NCBI GenBank assembly: GCA_037179335.1
Contig: JAKZHN010000009.1
Coordinates: 1,240,001-1,304,000 of the forward strand
From: Cyclaneusma minus
Taxonomy: Eukaryota > Ascomycota > Leotiomycetes > Marthamycetales > Marthamycetaceae
DNA length: 64,000 nt
Direction of reading: 5' to 3'
The translations under genes were made by a program, and so were the position numbers. Positions 34,366 through 45,894 of the stretch are shown piece after piece. Position 1 is the first letter of the stretch, and every line of letters begins with the position of its first letter. Under the pieces are notes generated by a model. It did no database searches. It was given only the letters and a program-made list of their open reading frames with translations, and was not told the DNA's origin.

Positions 34366-35143
34366 ATGATGAGAGCTTGGTGATGATGAGTGTACAGAGC
34401 GTACAGAGCGCTCACTGGAGGGGCGTGAGATGACCGACTAATGTTTTTATGATACCAACTTGTTAGATTACTGATTTTGTTTGGATTTGGATTTGGATGC
34501 AGCTTGGATTTTGGGATTTTGGGATTTTGCGAGGGAGAGAGAAAGAGCGCGAGCGCACTGTATATATGATAATGACTATGATGGAGACAATGGGGTGTCG
34601 ATCACTTCATTGGATCATATGAATACGGATACAGATCCAGATACCTAGTTAGCTTAGTTAGTTATGCATAATGAATATTTTTCCCTATGACAAATTGTTT
34701 ACTACACATTTGGGTTTCAAGTGCTTTTTGAAGTGCTCTGCCTTGAGTATTACATCGTCCTCTAGTGATACTCTGGTGCCCTAGTGTTTGGAGGGGTCTT
34801 TTCCCGGTCTGTCATGGCCGCCAGATCGTTCGTCCCAGAAGTTTGTCTCGCAAGTTCGAGGCAAGTCGGATTTTTGGTGCTTTGTCGTGGAAGAGTCTGA
34901 GATTCATCGACTTCTTCGGGTAGAGTGGGGACGATTAGCAACTTGTGTCAATTTTTCCCATCGTCAGCGATGCGTGTCAAGAAGTCTTGAGGTGTTTGTT
35001 GAGCAGCGGTGGCAGGGAGAACACGTGACAGCAGCAGCAGCATACAAAGACACTAGCTCTACTTAATTCTAAAGTCATCTAGCTTGAAAGTCAGTGTAAT
35101 ATAGTCGGGCTTGCCAGGGGCAAGCACGCAGCTTCCAATCGAG

Positions 35144-35239
35144 TCGACCTCCGGGCAACGCAGCGCGTGCTCCGCGCGCGGAATCGACCCCATGCTCCTT
35201 TGCGCGCGATCCTCGCGCGCTTTGTCGCCCGGAGGTCGA
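35144..35239. repeat. GC-rich inverted repeat (hairpin)
   Basis: Arms TCGACCTCCGGGC and GCCCGGAGGTCGA are perfect over 13 bases and extend imperfectly to about 24 bases, ending in GCGCG. The loop contains more GCGCGC runs. It ends in a run of T and stands out from AT-rich surroundings. It could be a transposon remnant or a structured transcript; undecided. Confidence 0.7.
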
Positions 35240-35259
35240 TTTTTTGCTTGAATGGTAAA

Positions 35260-35312
35260 TAGCTGGCTTGGGTAGCTGGCTGCTTGATAGCTGGCTTGGA
35301 TAGCTGGTTTGG
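35260..35312. repeat. Short tandem repeat TAGCTGGCTTGG
   Basis: Four imperfect copies of TAGCTGG(C/T)TTGG(G/A), some separated by GCTTGA, directly after the GC-rich hairpin. Confidence 0.7.
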
Positions 35313-36087
35313 GTGTAAATTGCTTTTATTTAATTTTATTAATATAATATATTAAAATAATGCTGTTATATATTGCAGTGTATGCAAGCTAAAGCTGGAG
35401 CTGAAAGGCTGAAGCGGTGGTGGTGGTGGTGGTGGTGAGTTATATAATTATTCATGGTTTTTGTGCATATTGCATAAAGTGTTGCGGGTCACGGGAACAG
35501 GGCGAAAAAATGGCTAACCTAATTTTTCAGGCTTTCCTTTTGACCCCAGGGGAAAAAAAGGCGGGAGCCACAGCAAACCCCACTTTCTTTCTCAGGCATC
35601 AGACCTGAACAGGTTTAGTAACTTCACAATCTAACGATTGAAGCATATAAACTACCTGCTCTTCTGACTTGTCTCCTTTTCTTTCTTCAAGAATTAGACG
35701 GCTAATCTTCTCGCCGCATGGCATCAGCCACTGGCAATACTCATGCAAGTCGAGACGTACTACCCAATACCTGGATTCGAGCACGTCTCATCCGAGATTT
35801 ACCTTGATGTCAAAAAAGTACGCACGGAACACCTCATCTACCTTCAGTTCAGCTGAGTGTCGAGAGCTCAAGCTTTTGTCGATGTTGAGTCCTGATGTCG
35901 GGGTGAGCTGAAAGGTGTTGGTATGTTGAAGTTATGCGTGATACGTGAAGCCTCGGTCTTTCGCTTCTATACTATAGGGTTTTAAGTAAGCTTTGCTTGG
36001 ATACGACTTTAGTGACTGTCGTCCGTGGAATAAAGTACGCTAGAGATGGGTTCCATTCTTGCTTTCCATTACTTCAGGATTGGAGGG

Positions 36088-36232
36088 CTTTTATAGCAAG
36101 TTCCTGCAGGCAGTTGGTTCGAGTCTTGCTAGCTAGCCATCACTCTCTGTCCGGTCACGTGTCTCTGAGAAAGAGTCGTACCAGAATTTGGGTAAAGCTA
36201 AGTCTTGGCTACTAGGTGCCTTGGCTATAAAA
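36088..36232. promoter_or_regulatory. Divergent TATA pair 1
   Basis: Minus-strand TATAAAAG (36088-36095) and plus-strand TATAAAA (36226-36232) flank GGTCACGTG (36153-36161), which lies near the middle. A 60-residue open frame begins at 36301, 75 bases past the plus TATA box, without known homology. Confidence 0.6.
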
Positions 36233-38272
36233 GGAGGGATTTAGACGAAGAATGAAGAGCATGAAATTTGACAAGCCTGCCGTCTCGTTAACTTCCAGAG
36301 ATGTCACTTCTGCCTGCTGAATCTTTGGGGAAGGATGTGCGACATAAGCTGGACTTGCGGAACAGTGTTGAGGGGCTTGGAGCGGGTTTTGGACTAATTG
36401 CGGACTGTATGGAAACGGCGAAAGGCCACCGTGACAGCAAACATAGGTTCTCGACAGCAGAGTTCCGCTTTGACAGCAGGTAGCCATGAATTTCTACAAA
36501 ATTTACTCCAGAATCATGGCAGAGCCTAGGACAGTTTGAAGAAGTATGAAGAGCTTCAGATGGATGATTTTTGGCATACGGTATTCGGGAGAAACTTGAG
36601 TTGGATTTGACTCGTGATAGTCGTCCCCGGTATGTTGTTCATAGTAGACTTCGTTTCTGCTTTCTTACTCCTAGGGGTTCGAGAGCTTTTTATAGTAAAA
36701 GTATCGATTTGGAGGCTGAGTCTTGCTAGCCTTGTCGCATAAGAGAGGTCACGTGCTGATTCCAGGGTGTTTGGGAAGATTGTGGCGGTAGGGAGAGCAC
36801 TCGACGGCGGGTTGCTTGCTTTGACAGCAGTTAAGCAAGAACTTTCTAAAGCGTCTTGGTGGCCCGGCTTGTAGCAGTTTTTGATGGTGTCAAAGTCCAT
36901 TTCCATGTGTCTAGCTGAGATGATTGGCCAGAGTTCATAATTTTGGTGATCGTCCCCGTGGCTGACGTATGTCGGGTTGATCTGAGTGTACTTTTACTTT
37001 TTCGATCCATTTGTTTCGAGGTCTTTTTATAACGAATGCCTAGTCACTGGGGGCAAAAGTCTATATTTAGCGAGACTCCAGGCCGGGTCACGTGAGTTGG
37101 AGAGCATCAAGTCACGAATTCTACAACTCTTTCTGCTCCTGCTAACTCGTGGGGAATGTCATTAAGGGAGGAGATGTGTTGTGCGTGTGATTTCCATGGT
37201 GTACATAGCGACTTAGGTAGGTAGGTTTCCTAGATGGGGAGTATGGAATTGAGAGGGTTGAAGTACTCAGACATGGCAGTTTGCGAAGGGAAAGACAGTG
37301 AGAATGCTGTGTGGTGGTAGGGATAACTTGAATGGCGAACAATGTCGTGCGGGGTGGATGCTGAGTGATTTTGAGTGCAGGGAAAAAAGAGGGTTATCGC
37401 GCTAGGTAACGGCCGCAGGTGCTTTGAAACGGCGGTATTAGATTCAAACGGTGGCGGTTGGGATGCTGTGCTCTGGCTATTTCGCGAAGACCATTCTGGA
37501 CTCAGAAATGCTATATAAAGCCCTCTTCTACTTTTATTTTAAACTTCACTCTAACCGACAAATCATTGGCTGTGTTATGTGTTTGACAGAGAGAGAAACC
37601 CCCAGCCAAGTCTTTGCTTGCCCCGTTCCCAACAAAGATGTTTTGCCACCTCCGGGTTGAAAATACGTACAGAATTTGAGCCACGGGAAATGCGATTAGA
37701 AGAGAGGGTGTTTCGAGAATCGAGGGCAAGGGACGAAGAGAACGGTAGTGTTGGGGAACAATGGCAGGTCTTCTGGGATGGCGGTGCTAGAATTGGACGA
37801 TGACGGTTTGGATGCAGAGCTTTGGTTAGTTCAAAACAGGGTTCCTGGGCTCACGAAAGCCATTAAAGCATAACTGAGCACTTTCTAGGTCGCCAGACTT
37901 TATTTTACGTGGATCACTGCTTCACGGCAGGATTCTGAAGCGTCACTGGTTCTTGACTTGGTTAGAAGAATTTCCCTGCGGCCCTGCCTGTGGAATATCA
38001 ATTGTAAGCCTCCCACGCGGGACTATTATGCACTTAAATTTCAGTGACTAACACTCTCGACTCGCATAGCTACTATCGCATAATTACTTCACCGTCGTTT
38101 GCTTCTGCTACTGTCAGCTGCCCGTTAAGTAAGTCCATAATACCAAGAAAGGCACCATTCTCGGATCTGGCCGCTGTGCTAACGCTTTTCCATATCTGGA
38201 TGGAGTACGATGGAGCAATAGCTTCCACACTAACATCGTTAAAAGGCTGAAACGTAGTGGAAGGGCGGGCAG

Positions 38273-38420
38273 TATTTATACCTCTCGAGTCTCACAGAGC
38301 GGACTTGGCTTCTTAGCTTAGCTTTAAAGCCTATGGTCACGTGCTCGCTTGTGTACTCACCGAGTACTATAGCACATTGCTAGTCCAGTGCGTTCAGGGG
38401 AAAAGAAACGGGCTATAAAA
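38273..38420. promoter_or_regulatory. Divergent TATA pair 2
   Basis: Minus-strand TATAAATA (38273-38280) and plus-strand TATAAAA (38414-38420) flank GGTCACGTG (38335-38343). Confidence 0.6.
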
Positions 38421-40056
38421 AGGAGGTCAATCCACAACCAGATTTCGTTTTCAGACACAAAGGCAGTTTTCGACAGAAAGATGCCCCGACTGACTGCGGA
38501 GTGGTCGCCCTTGATCGCCCCTGTGGTATACGGCTGGGTCGCAACAGAACCGAAATCCCTAAGAACAGCTTGAGCCAAGGGGCTTTGCTGTGAAGAAGTG
38601 TCACGATTTTTCAAGCGCTGCACGGTAGTTATACTCAGAACCGTTGGTGGACTCTTCTGCTGTCACAAAGCCGAACTCTTGTTGTCTATGTGTATTGCCC
38701 CTAAGTTACCTTCCGACAGGCAATTAGTCCGCTTTTATGGTCTAGAGAACTACAGTCCAAAAAGCTATAAAAGCAATGCTGATGCCCAAGAAATTGTTTC
38801 ACAAGCCAAAAAAATGGTTTCACCAACAGAAGAAAGAATCTGTCACAAGGCATTGTGATTGATCAGGGTGTTGGCCCCTGGAGTACCTTGTAGCAGATGG
38901 CTCTGGACTGAAACTGGAAGGAGTTGAGCCCAATTAGCCGTAAAACATGGAATCGTTCCTTGAGCAAGATGCTTTGCCTTCACGGGGATCAGAAACTGTC
39001 GACACTGCCTCATGCCGTCAGAGGTCGGGCTTCTGTCGCTTGGTTCTGTTACCGCCGAGGAGATGTCAAAGTAATTGGAATACTTTGAAGTATCTCTCAA
39101 CTTCACAAAGCTAGGCAATCAGCCCGCTTCAGAACAAAGGATTACAAATCAAGGAGGACGGGCTATAAAAACAGTCATGATGCCCCCTAGATTTAACTTC
39201 CAGTTTCAAATCGACAACAAGTCCTGGGCGATGACTGTTCCCAGTGTGAGCGTAATGGAGGCATTTGTTGTGGATTGACCCGCTTCTGGACCTGGAGGTT
39301 GGGCCGAGTAGACACAGCCATTGCTGATAAGTGGCAGAAACTTCCGGCATCCGATACTGCTGTTGTGGAGGTAGCATGCATCGAGGTCCTCTTTCACTGT
39401 TGGATGACAAATCTGCTGTCGCTATCTTGTGTTGCTGTCAACAATGAGAGAAAGCCTTGTCTAGCCTTTCAGTGAACAATGGCATCTTCTAGAGCCTCCT
39501 GCAGAAATTTCAGAATAGCCAGGTCATGCGATTGGTTCATCTTAGGGGCCAAAGACCCGAAGTATCCCACAAGCATGAGCTATAAAATCAACGCCAGCGA
39601 GCAGCTAGATTCGTTTTCCAGATTGAAGGAAGTGGAGGGGATTCCTGCAATGTGGAGTCGACATTGCATCTGACTTCACAACGGGAGCTCCTGGACCATT
39701 CTATGTGACCTGCCTCTGAATCTGAATCCAGATGGGCCACCAGACCTGAGCTTAGCAGTCAAAGCATAGCATCCTTTCTCGCTCCTGTGCTGTCGTTGCG
39801 TCTGCTTACTGTTGGCCCTCTCTTTGCTGTCGAACACAAAAGCTACTGTTACCTAATCCCCTCACCATTCGAATAAAATACAGACAAACTTTGGTCGACC
39901 AGAGTACACCGCACGCTGATGCCAGGCTCTAGAGATCGCTGCAACAGAGTTCACCCCTCCGTCATTGGTCGATCCAGACATCAGCAATCATCCCTACATG
40001 GTCCCAGGTGTATTGAGTTCTCGGACATGATTGAATATGTGTGGGATGCGGAGCAG

Positions 40057-40219
40057 TTTTATAGACAGAACCCTGTCAGCAGATCAGACGAAGCATGATT
40101 TCCTCGAAACCTGAAAAGCTTGGCAGCGACTGGCTGGTGTGGATGATCACTCCGAAATTTTCTGTGCTGAAGGTGGCCTCGCGACTAGTCCATTTCATGG
40201 GCCAAGGCGTGCTATAAAA
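40057..40219. promoter_or_regulatory. Divergent TATA pair 3
   Basis: Minus-strand TATAAAA (40057-40063) and plus-strand TATAAAA (40213-40219). The core is degenerate: CTCGCGACTAGTCC at 40178-40191. Confidence 0.6.
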
Positions 40220-40994
40220 GCGGTGCCAACGTGTAACCAGATTTTGCTCCCAGATCTAAAATCATTACACACATTCACTCCATGCTGAAACAGCGGTCTC
40301 CCGACAGCTTTATGCCACCTAGATCCGAACTTGAAGCCACATAGCTCTAAACCCCGTACTTTAAAGCATCAAGGAGTCTTCGACACCATATGAATCCGAG
40401 GGCTAGCAGACGTCGACAGTCCCTTCCGCTGTCGAACACCAAAGCTGCTGTCACCTGTCCACATTTCTGTTTTTATATCCTTTTCCGTCTGTCAATTTAT
40501 CAGAGCGTCGCAGCCACATCGCTGCAGTAGAGTTCATTGCAACATATCGAGCAATCCAGATACTGGACCATCGCGTAGCGAGTTCCCAAATCATTATTTT
40601 TCTATGAGAAGAAAGCGAAAGCTTGGGGGATATGGCCTGCTTTTATAGCTGGTCGATACCAGATCAAGCGGCTCAACTGTGGTAGAACAAAATGCTTACT
40701 ACGGAGTCTCCATTTGAGCAAAGGCGGTCTTTTGGACTGCTAGCAAACATCAACACATTCTTTCACTGTCGGACACCAGCTCTGCTGTCGCATGGCGGAA
40801 TTTCTGTGCAAGGTCCGATTCAGTCTGCCAGGGTACGAGGAACATCGACCGCCGAAGCTAAAACCTTGCTACAATAGAGCCCATCTGCACTCAATTGACA
40901 AATCCAGATCGAAGTCTAGGGATCTACCATGCGTCTCCATTTCAAATGTTTTGTTGCTTAGAGAGAAAGCAAGAGCGTGTAGGATACAGTCTGC

Positions 40995-41129
40995 TTTTAT
41001 ATCCATCCAGCACCTGATCAAGCGGTCAATCCATGACAAGCGACTACAGCATTCTTGAGTTCCCAGTTCCCTAAAGTGAGAATGATCCCGTGACCACTCC
41101 ACTACCGAGATCCAAGTCGGACTATAAAA
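40995..41129. promoter_or_regulatory. Divergent TATA pair 4
   Basis: Minus-strand TATAAAA (40995-41001) and plus-strand TATAAAA (41123-41129). Core CCCGTGACCACTCC at 41087-41100. Confidence 0.65.
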
Positions 41130-41583
41130 GCAGTGCCAACCTGCCAACAGGTTTGACTTCCAAACCCATAGTCATTCGGTAACTTTCAATATGGTAGAAT
41201 CGCGATGGGTCGTGGCTATGGCGATTTTAAATTGATTCTAGAATGTGGATCTATGGTGGCCAGCCCTGACACTGTAATTAGAGATACTTGAACTCAGCTA
41301 CCCATCGATGCGCAACATGGGATTTTGTGAATGCTTTCATTTGTGCAGGATGCCGCGACCGGGCTTACCAGCTGGCGACAAATCTACCTACTGTCAATTC
41401 TGTACATTGCTGTTGACGTTGCCAATTCATTTTATCATTTCAGGTAGTTGAAAATCACTCTCGATCTACCAGGAACCGAGAGTCCGAGGTATTTTTGGAC
41501 GTCAAAGCCTAGGTAGCTGGGGGAACTTGCTACGCTTTTCCTTCTTTGGAAGAGAAAGCAAGGAGAGGAGGGATGCTGGAGGT

Positions 41584-41720
41584 TTTTATAGACAGCAATC
41601 TGGTAACCGTCAAGCATTCTTGGGTAGTTTGCTTTCTACGACTCCAAATGGTGAAAAGACTTACATCTAGTCTCGTGACCAATCCGCTTTCTATGCTAAG
41701 GCGAACAGCGGGCTATAAAA
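41584..41720. promoter_or_regulatory. Divergent TATA pair 5
   Basis: Minus-strand TATAAAA (41584-41590) and plus-strand TATAAAA (41714-41720). Core CTCGTGACCAATCC at 41672-41685. The plus transcript would include a 76-codon frame with several cysteines that is not conserved in the neighbouring unit. Confidence 0.65.
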
Positions 41721-42177
41721 GAAGTGTCAGTGTGCTACCAGCTTTTGATTCCAGATCCAATCCTGATTCTCGCGATGTACAATGGTAATGCCGATGCTCA
41801 GTCGATTTCAGAATGTGTCTTGTGTCAGTGTGGTAGCCCAACTCTAAATTTTCAGTTGAGAAAATTGAACGCAAGGCTCAACTGTTATTGCGTCGCTGAG
41901 GGCTTTACAAATGCTGTCACCTGTGCTGTCGTTATGCTTTCTCATCGTCGATAAAGACTTTCACCGTCAACTTCAGAGCCTGCTGTTTAGCCCATCTGTC
42001 GTCTCCTTCCGGGCACCTAGCTAGAAATCGCGTTCAGCCTATCCCTATCAAGGACACGAAGTTTGATCGACGTCGAAGTCACAAGTTCTAGGAACCTGCT
42101 GCAACTGAGTGGGTATCGTCTGTTTCAGCTCATTGTAGACTTTGAAGAGAAAGCAAAAGGGTGTGAGATATGGACTG

Positions 42178-42306
42178 CCTTTATAGACAGAAATCCAATA
42201 GCGATTCAGCCGCCGTGAAGTGTTTGTTTCCTGCAGCTCCCCAAGGCGAAGAATGGTCTCGTGACTAAGCCTCTCTGGAGTCGAAGGCGGGCAGCGGGCT
42301 ATAAGA
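42178..42306. promoter_or_regulatory. Divergent TATA pair 6
   Basis: Minus-strand TATAAAGG (42178-42185) and plus-strand TATAAGA (42300-42306). Core CTCGTGACTAAGCC at 42258-42271. Confidence 0.6.
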
Positions 42307-42854
42307 GCAGTGCCAACTTTCTACCATCTTGCGCTCCCAGATCCACAGAGCGTGGGGAAGGAGAACCGACCTTGCATGCCAATGCGTGGCCTCGACCGAT
42401 TCTCGGGATGGTAGCTGCTCTAAGTCTCTAGCTGGAGAGAATTGAAACTCAGCTGTCAAGGAGGCGTGGCGTAGCATTTTAGACGTCGATGCTGATTGTG
42501 GTGGTTAGGGGACGTCGACCCTGTTCATTTCTGTCGGGGGATGAGGCTGCTGTCGCTCATACTTGGTGCAAATACCGAGAAGAGGAGATCGGGCTGACCT
42601 GTTGAGTGGTAGTGTGTCAGTGAGAAACGCGGAGACTCGTTCAGGCCTCAGGGTCAGACGGCCCAGCAAGAGCTTTTCCGTTGATGGGACGGTTGACGCA
42701 ACTACATTTGGTCTTTCACAGTTGTATTTGGATCTCCTTTTATACCCGACAGAAGCTAAGCTCCTAGAGACACACCCCTATTTTCCACACCCAAACACCA
42801 CGTGACGTTTTTCTCATCCTCATTTTATTTAATCCACACCACTCAAACCACCCC

Positions 42855-45800
42855 TTACTTCCCACCAACCTTAACCAACTCAGCTTTAACCTTCCTCTTC
42901 CCCGTACTCTCCTCCACCGTATCACTAATCCTCACCACCACCTTCCCAAACAACTCCACCCGAATCTCCCTACTGCCCTTCGTGGTGAGCACATAATTCT
43001 CAGCATCAAACTCGCCCTCCGGCTCCGTATCCGCCAAATCTCTCAAGCGAATCAGACTCTCAATACCAAACCTTGGTACAAACACCACAAAACCGTTACT
43101 GAAAATCTTCATCACAAAGCCTTCTTCTTCCGCAACGCGGCCCTTGAGTGCTTGGCCAATGTAGTATTCGATACTGGCACGACCCGCTTGTTGCGCGTTG
43201 CGGTGGCGTACGTTGATGTTCTTGCACACGGCTTCGAGCTTGCCCTTGCTGCGGGTTGCGGCATGCATAGGCTCGTAGTCGATAGCGGCTGCTAGCTGGC
43301 GATGTGCTACTAGATCGGCATATCGACGAATGGGCGAGGTGAAATGAGTGTAGATCTCGGACGCGAGACCGTAGTGGCGGAACTCGGGGTAGGCCTGAGT
43401 TCCGGAGCAGAAGTACTCAGCGGACATCATGCAACGAGTTGCCATGATGCGAACCAGAGTGTTGAAGAAGGGCTCGTTGGGATCCACGCAGCGGTCGAGG
43501 GAGTCGGCGAGGGCTTTGGAGGAGTCGACGGAGAGGGACATGCCGCGCTTGACTTTGAGCTGGTTGGAGAGCTCTTCGAAGTTGGTTTTGGGGGGTGCGC
43601 CGTGGCGGCGGAGCATGGCGGTTTGCGGGAAGGCGGTGTAGATCTTGCTGGCGACGCTGATGTTGGCGAGTAACATGAATTCTTCGACGAGGGAGTTGGT
43701 GTCGAGGAGTTGTTTCTGTTGCACGTCGATGGGGTCCGAGGTTTCGGACTCCATCTGTACCTTGACTTCGGGTGAAGAAAGACTCAGGGCACCGGCGTCC
43801 ATTCGCTTTTGCTTCAATTTCTTGGAGAGCATAAGGAGTGTGCGCATGCCATTCGTCAATTCGTCGGTTTGCGACTTATCGTCGATGCGGATCTGTGCTT
43901 GCTCGTAGCTGAAGGCTTCTCGAGACTTGATCACAGACTTTGTGAACTCGACATTGACAATATCTGCATCGGGGGTGACCTCCCAGATGGTAGAGAAAGC
44001 ATAGCGTTCAACATAAGGCTTCAAAGAGCACAGGTCTGTACCAAGAAGCATTGGCAACATGTCGATACGCTTGTCCACGAGGTACACCGTTGTGCCACGA
44101 ATACTGGCCTCAGTATCCATAGCAGTGTTGGCCTTCACAAAGTGAGAAACATCTGCGATGTGTACTCCTACCTCGAAGTTGCCATTGGGTAATAGCCTTG
44201 CATGTAAAGCGTCATCGATATCTTGACATCCGACAGGATCAATACTGCAGATTTGGAGACCCCTGAGATCTCTTCGACCTCTCCATCCAGGGTCATCGGT
44301 ACTTGCTGGCACTTTCCAGTCATGGCCTTCTTCTGGCAGACAATCCAGGACTGTCTTAGGAAATGGTCGGTATTGCACGTCATACTCCAGCAGCAAGGCC
44401 TCAGTTTCTGCGCCCTTGGTTTCAAGGTCTCCCAGAGATCGCACAAAATGACCGACAGGGTACCGCGAGTCACGGTCCCACGAGTCAATTGTGACCAGAA
44501 CACGTTTTCCGACAATCTCGCCGGCTTGTCGCGTACGGATCCTAATCTTGGGGATCCTCTTGTCCATAGGGATGAGGAAAACCATCTGTTGTTTCCTGCT
44601 CTGCTTGGAAGAGAGACTGACGGAAGATTCGTCAACGTGCCCGACATACTGCCGCCAGTTTCTCTTGACAACACCGACTACCCTCGCAGTCGGTTGTGGC
44701 CTGTTTTCGCCAGTCTTGGTTTGGGTCTTCTTCACCTCCTCTTGTAAGGCCCTCCTTTCCCTCTCTGTGACGATCCCCTCGGCCTCGTCTGCATCAGCAT
44801 TCTCATCCTTATTCAGAGTTTCCTCTTCAATAATCTTGGACGATGGCTCTTTCCATTGGTCTTGGGGAAGAACTTCAATCACTACAACATCACCCTGTAC
44901 AGATCTGTTGATGTTTTCGCGGCCAAGGATCAAAAGAGACTTTTCGAAAGCCGGCACGCGGATGGATCCTTCCAGGTAGTTGTACGGCGAAACGTTGAAG
45001 ACTCCCTGGTGTAAAGTACCGTTCTTGATGCCTGTTAACAACTTGGACATCGAGTAGTACTCCTGGTAGATATTGGCTGCAGCATTCGCGTCTCGTGTTT
45101 CGCGACCCTCCTTTGCAACCGTAATCATGTCCATAAGCCTATCGGCATCGTCCAGGCCTTGGACATAATCTGCAAGAGAAGATGCGGGGATACCATCCGC
45201 TTTCGCCTTGCGCAGATTGTCCCTATCATCGCTGAGCATTACAACAGCGGGCGTCTTCTTCGAGCGGCCGCCCGCTGCCTTGACGGCTTTGAGCAGATGC
45301 TCACCATACCACTTAACAGCCTTCCGAACAGCCCTGTCATTGCGATCGTTAATCGTTTCTCCCACCTCCCGAGTAACGTATGTCTCCAATCTGAAGTCAT
45401 TGAAGAAAACGTAGAATCGCTTGTCTTCACTCTTTGTCAGCCCTATGAGGCGGTTGTACAGAGGGAGAGAACGGTTGCGGAGTTCTTCGAGAACGGTCTG
45501 GAGGATAATAACATCGTAAAATGCGGACGTTTGTTCGAACAGATCGAGCGCATTGAGGAGGGCGTTGGTATCAGGAACAAGGTAGTGGCCCTGGGGGTAC
45601 TGCTTGGTACCAGCAGGCTTCTCGGAGAGCACGAAAGGGGCAACTAGGTCTCGTGGTCAGCTATAGCTACACGGCGCGGAAGGATTTGCAGAACACACTT
45701 TTGCCGGCAGCATCCTTAGGGGCGTTTTCTCGACAGCTTACACAAAGCTTGGAAGAGCACGGGATGTCCTGTCGGAGGTAGAGCTCGCGCACAATCTTCT

Positions 45801-45894
45801 GAACCTTGCCGCTCTTGGTGGAGCGCACGAAAACCTTGCTCGAGATGTTGGAGGCAGTGGGGTCTCCCGGCTGGGAGCGCTTGAGGCTGGTCAT
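42855..45894 (-). CDS. DIS3: Exosome catalytic subunit Dis3/Rrp44
   Basis: Predicted 994-residue exo- and endoribonuclease of the nuclear and cytoplasmic RNA exosome. Minus-strand exons are 45894-45699 and 45643-42855, joined by a 55-base phase-1 intron. The N-terminal CR3 cysteines are C46, C51 and C54. The PIN endonuclease domain follows, with the acidic residue Asp90 in VPDTNALL and LSDDRDN at Asp204/Asp205. Two cold-shock-type domains cover about 230-470. The RNB exonuclease centre is DPVGCQDIDDA (Asp534, Asp540, Asp542, Asp543), and a C-terminal S1 domain includes KGRVAEEEGFVMKIFSNGFVVFVP. Length and domain order match yeast Dis3. Its 3' end is only 55 bases from the end of promoter array 1; the gene is otherwise ordinary and essential in yeasts. 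Confidence 0.97.

Larger units (their letters stand above)
34366..35990. other. Intergenic region with GC-rich hairpin and short repeats
   Basis: No gene recognised. It holds the GC-rich inverted repeat at 35144-35239, TAGCTGG repeats at 35260-35312, a (GGT)n run at 35414-35436 and otherwise AT-rich DNA. No transposase or reverse transcriptase homology seen. Confidence 0.5.
35990..42800. repeat. Array 1 of divergent-TATA promoter-like units
   Basis: A 6.8-kb block with no convincing protein gene but with many strong TATA boxes in both orientations. Six clear back-to-back pairs are listed separately. Single TATA boxes also occur on the minus strand near 36687, 37024, 40641 and 42738 and on the plus strand near 37513, 38766, 39164 and 39581. 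Downstream of plus TATA boxes comes a partly conserved block ending TTCCAGATC or CCCAGATC at about +40. Downstream of four minus boxes (about 40641, 40995, 41584, 42178) comes CTTTCTCT or CTTTCTTC (minus strand) at about +30 to +40. CTGCTGTC/GACAGCAG motifs lie 150-350 bases from the TATA boxes. Units are about 500-650 bases and clearly diverged. A minus-strand or plus-strand small-peptide gene per unit cannot be excluded. Confidence 0.6.

Noticed and set aside
41724..41954. 76-codon cysteine-containing frame in array 1 as a small secreted protein
   Set aside because: No signal peptide, and the homologous neighbouring unit (41123) does not keep the frame open.
36000..42800. Array 1 as solo LTRs of a retrotransposon
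   Set aside because: LTRs have one TATA box in one orientation and TG..CA ends with target duplications. The units here have paired divergent TATA boxes, and I found no such ends.
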